7,507 nucleotides of DNA, from positions 1 through 7,507 of the forward strand of contig JAJRTM010000885.1 of NCBI GenBank assembly GCA_024278285.1, written 5' to 3'. The notes under the pieces were generated by a model. It was given only the letters and a program-made list of their open reading frames with translations, had not been told where the DNA came from and searched no databases. The first letter of the stretch is position 1. The number at the start of each line of letters is the position of its first letter. The position numbers and the translations under genes were made by a program. The stretch comes from Planctomycetota bacterium. Its GTDB lineage: Bacteria > Planctomycetota > Planctomycetia > Planctomycetales > Planctomycetaceae. Of this stretch, positions 5,833-7,507 are shown piece by piece.

Positions 5833-5850
5833 AAAATCAAGCTTGATTTT
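5833..5850. repeat. Perfect 18-bp palindrome between the B units
   Basis: AAAATCAAGCTTGATTTT is its own reverse complement and sits almost midway between the two B units. It could be a cruciform centre or a dimeric protein site. Confidence 0.7.
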
Positions 5851-5856
5851 CAGTTC

Positions 5857-5879
5857 GCACGGCTCACAGAGCCGTGGCA
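5857..5879 (-). repeat. REP-like palindromic unit B, copy 2 (inverted)
   Basis: This 23-base unit is the exact reverse complement of 5785-5807 and is itself a hairpin with the same 8-bp stem. Because each unit is palindromic, the pair can fold as two small hairpins or as one long stem. Confidence 0.7.
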
Positions 5880-5973
5880 CCCAACAGGGGATCATAAAAC
5901 CAAGCGTAACAAGCCAACTGACAACAACTTAAGAAATTTACCAGCCCAGGTTAACACCCCCGGCTCGCCTGGA

Positions 5974-6021
5974 AATATCCTGCCACTTTTGCGCAGGATT
6001 TCATTGAAATAAGATACTAAA
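5974..6021 (+). repeat. Direct repeat D, copy 2, overlapping the sigma-factor stop codon
   Basis: This is the counterpart of 2144-2189 in the same orientation. It contains a cleaner hairpin than copy 1: ATCCTGC (5977-5983) pairs perfectly with GCAGGAT (5993-5999) across a 9-base loop. On the minus strand that hairpin lies about 20 bases after the sigma-factor stop, so it may act as a transcription end or an RNA stabiliser, although no T-run follows. Confidence 0.6.
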
Positions 6022-6571
6022 ATGGGTTGGCAACGCGGCGCATTACTTCCTTGGCCCTTGTTAAGGCGGGGCCGATGGAATTCTCGGGGATGCCTAACTG
6101 TTCACTTATCTCTCGGTAAGGCTTTCCCTCAAGGTAGAATGCCTGCACGATTTCAGCCTCTTTGGGCGAAAGGGACCGAATGAGGAACTCGACTTGCTCT
6201 CGATCTTCAATATCAAAATGGTTGTTAATCACCTTGACATCACCGGCAGTTTCAGCAGCAGCCTGCTTTTTTCGCTTGACCAACTCCTTGACCGTTACCC
6301 TGCGAGCAATAACAGCCAGGTAAGTTGCTAACGAACTGCGCCCTCGAAAATGTCGGAGTACCTTAAAATTCTCAGCGATGATGCAAGACATTACCTCAGC
6401 GGCAATCTCATCCAAATCTGCGTTATTTATCTGGTAACTTCTGTGATCAGCCACGTGCCTGATAGAGTGGACAAATAGTCCAGCGAATCGATCAACAAAC
6501 ACCTTCCACGCATTCGGCTGCCTGGTCAGGCAGCGATCAATAAGATCCTTGTCGCCCTGTGTCAATGACAT
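6017..6571 (-). CDS. ECF-type RNA polymerase sigma factor
   Basis: A 184-residue sigma-70-family protein with only regions 2 and 4, the ECF architecture. Region 2 spans about residues 8-97, including the DEIAAEVMSCII helix at 54-65 and FRGRSSLATYLAVIARR at 75-91, the 2.3/2.4 area that melts and reads the -10 element. A charged linker (98-128) follows. Region 4 lies at about 130-180, with LSPKEAEIVQAFYLEGKPY at 134-152 and the helix-turn-helix EISEQLGIPENSIGPALTRA at 154-173, which reads the -35 element. No anti-sigma gene adjoins it. The only ZAS-like protein in the window is at 1334-1783. The ATG at 6571 has no strong Shine-Dalgarno sequence, and the nearest upstream ATG is out of frame. The stop codon lies inside repeat D. 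The target promoters are unknown. Confidence 0.88.
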   Translation of the reverse strand: MSLTQGDKDLIDRCLTRQPNAWKVFVDRFAGLFVHSIRHVADHRSYQINNADLDEIAAEVMSCIIAENFKVLRHFRGRSSLATYLAVIARRVTVKELVKRKKQAAAETAGDVKVINNHFDIEDREQVEFLIRSLSPKEAEIVQAFYLEGKPYREISEQLGIPENSIGPALTRAKEVMRRVANPF

Positions 6572-6791
6572 TGCTGCAACTCATGTCTGCTAAAGAAGTT
6601 ACGTTAATAACTCCGTTTTGGGTTCGCACGAAAGCCCTGGAAGAATTTAGCTCCGCACGGACTGCCTTCCTGGCACTTGATGAAAGCACGTAACTTTCAC
6701 TACTTTGAGTGTACGCAAAAGCTCAGCTTGCGGCAAGACCTTTTTTCTGCCGCGAGATGACGAATATGACAATCTGGTTTTCGCTGAACAG
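6572..6791. other. Intergenic region between the deacetylase and sigma-factor genes
   Basis: 220 bases between two minus-strand genes. Nearest the deacetylase stop lies a hairpin (6727-6756). The rest should hold the sigma-factor promoter. I see AT-rich palindromic patches (GTTACGTTAATAAC around 6597-6610) and a small GAAAG...CTTTC hairpin (about 6683-6699), but no hexamer pair that I would call. Confidence 0.5.
6727..6756 (-). terminator. Possible terminator hairpin after the PIG-L deacetylase gene
   Basis: CTTGCGGCA (6727-6735) pairs with TGCCGCGAG (6748-6756), with eight Watson-Crick pairs out of nine positions around a 12-base loop. The loop holds a run of six T on the plus strand. The GC-rich stem lies 35 bases downstream of the deacetylase stop. 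No proper T-run follows on the minus strand (only CTTTTG some bases on), so it is a weak terminator candidate. Confidence 0.4.
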
Positions 6792-7507
6792 CTACTTCTC
6801 TTCAAAAAAGGGGAACAGCTTTTTGATATCCGCAGCCGATGGCTGGCGACCGTATTCGCAAATCTCGAAGGCTTCTGCGTACTTCACTTTTTTGCCGTGT
6901 TCTTCACCGTACCATTTGATGAGGGCTGCCCGATAATTATCTGCTTCCCTGCCGGCTCGTCGTTCCCAGCCTTTTCGCACAAAAGCTTTGCGAAGCTCAG
7001 GTTGTGAAGCGGGAGGTGATTTTGCCATCCGTTCTGCATTGCTTAACGCGCCGCCTTCAAAAATTTGAGACTCCAAAGCGGTCAGTGCTTCAATTTTTTT
7101 CTCAAACACGTCATCAATCGAAACGGCAATATCTGCTTCAAACGGATACGGTTTTTTGAAACGATCACTCGCATAAAGAAAGACCGGGTTCTTTTTCAAA
7201 GCAGGGGTATCAGGGCAAAAGAAAGGGACCGTGACCATGAACGCAGCATCCTGCACAAGCACGCCCACATAACGATGGTCGGGGTGGTAATCCCAGGGGC
7301 GATGCGCGATGACGATATCTGCTTTCCAATCGCGAATCAACCGCGTGATTGTGCGACGATTTTCCAGCGTCGGAAGTAATTCGCCATCGTGGATATCGAG
7401 AACTTCTGAAGTAACGCCGAGCCGCTTGGCGACTTCAGCCGATTCAGCCGTCCTGCGTTTGGCCAGCGCACCACCAGACATTTTCCAGTGACCGATATCA
7501 CCATTGG
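6792..7507 (-). CDS. PIG-L/LmbE-family deacetylase (5'-truncated by the window edge)
   Basis: A partial gene. At least 238 codons are visible, and the frame stays open to the right edge beyond the ATG at 7481, encoding NGDIGHWK just before that Met. This matches the conserved T-N-G-D-x-G-H segment of the family, so the true start and the zinc-binding AHPDD motif lie outside the window. The second zinc motif HPDH is at residues 66-69 counted from that Met, within a typical AHRPWDYHPDHRYVGVLVQDAA stretch. The family removes N-acetyl groups from GlcNAc-type sugars or related conjugates. Members serve GPI-like, mycothiol, bacillithiol and glycopeptide pathways, and planctomycetes carry several uncharacterised ones. 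The substrate cannot be told here. The C-terminal third (about 140-229) is charged and helical. Confidence 0.88.
   Translation of the reverse strand, partial: NGDIGHWKMSGGALAKRRTAESAEVAKRLGVTSEVLDIHDGELLPTLENRRTITRLIRDWKADIVIAHRPWDYHPDHRYVGVLVQDAAFMVTVPFFCPDTPALKKNPVFLYASDRFKKPYPFEADIAVSIDDVFEKKIEALTALESQIFEGGALSNAERMAKSPPASQPELRKAFVRKGWERRAGREADNYRAALIKWYGEEHGKKVKYAEAFEICEYGRQPSAADIKKLFPFFEEK

Larger units (their letters stand above)
5688..5963. mobile_element. Small inverted-repeat-bounded element (MITE-like)
   Basis: Bases 5688-5715 and 5936-5963 are inverted copies of each other. The inner 14 bases (CTGGGCTGGTAAAT) match perfectly, and the outer 14 match with small gaps and one substitution. 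They enclose about 220 bases holding two inverted palindromic units and a central palindrome, with no coding potential. The left arm is the end of repeat C. The right arm plus its flank (to 5975) resembles both ends of repeat C with the middle missing. Terminal inverted repeats without a transposase suggest a non-autonomous element. I see no clear target-site duplication. Confidence 0.45.
5272..6016. other. Repeat-rich intergenic island 2, with the rplM upstream region
   Basis: No credible gene lies here. The longest open frames (5475-5840 minus, 5423-5632 plus) run through inverted repeats and show no family character. From left to right it holds a short tandem repeat just upstream of rplM (5284-5321), then about 300 bases (5322-5625) in which I recognise only minor palindromes such as CCGGATAAACCGG. 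After that come repeat C copy 2 (5626-5709), an inverted-repeat-bounded segment with two REP-like hairpins and a central palindrome (5688-5963), and repeat D copy 2 running into the sigma-factor stop codon. The promoter of the rplM operon must lie in its left part. TATAGT on the minus strand (5301-5306) is a possible -10 box without a good -35. Confidence 0.6.

Noticed and set aside
5475..5840. 121-residue minus-strand open frame in island 2
   Set aside because: It crosses repeat C and a B unit, has no good ribosome binding site and no recognisable domain.
5785..5879. The inverted 23-mers as a CRISPR remnant
   Set aside because: There are only two copies, in opposite orientation, each palindromic, with no spacer series and no cas genes.
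6705..7007. 100-residue plus-strand open frame
   Set aside because: It is mostly antisense to the PIG-L deacetylase gene, which has the HPDH motif and a consistent family pattern.

Overview
The window most likely comes from the chromosome of a planctomycete (Planctomycetota), of moderate GC content. Three things suggest this. The ribosomal protein S9 has a long acidic N-terminal extension. There is a compact ECF-type sigma factor plus a zinc-finger (ZAS-like) membrane protein. The intergenic DNA is long and full of small palindromic and inverted repeats. The genus cannot be fixed from sequence reading alone. No phage genes, transposase, tRNA, rRNA or CRISPR array is visible. Layout: bases 1-389 are non-coding and hold hairpins and a low-complexity dispersed-repeat-like motif. 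A Crp/Fnr-family regulator (390-1133, +) follows, then a short intergenic region with a textbook CRP-type operator (TGTGA-N6-TCACA, 1254-1269). The operator lies just upstream of a -10 box and of a small membrane protein gene with a ZAS-like zinc finger (1334-1783, +). A first repeat island (about 1990-2390) follows. Three minus-strand genes come next, transcribed right to left: rplM (L13) and rpsI (S9) form the usual two-gene ribosomal operon, which ends in a strong intrinsic terminator, and the magnesium channel gene mgtE lies beyond it. A second repeat island (about 5280-6020) separates rplM from a minus-strand ECF-like sigma factor gene (6017-6571). The window ends inside a PIG-L/LmbE-family deacetylase gene (6792 to the right edge, minus strand), whose N-terminus is cut off by the window. 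How the parts may work together: the Crp/Fnr protein keeps the Arg-Glu pair in its recognition helix that reads TGTGA half-sites, and such a site sits 120 bases after its stop codon in a class II activator position before the zinc-finger gene. A regulator-target pair is therefore a reasonable inference. The two repeat islands share sequence with each other: an inverted copy of about 85 bp, and a direct copy of about 46 bp that runs into the sigma-factor stop codon. Each island also carries its own pair of inverted palindromic units. They look like non-autonomous, REP/MITE-like elements around a core block of housekeeping genes. I see no complete defence or biosynthetic system. The most interesting signals are the regulator-operator-ZAS unit, the repeat architecture and the S9 extension.
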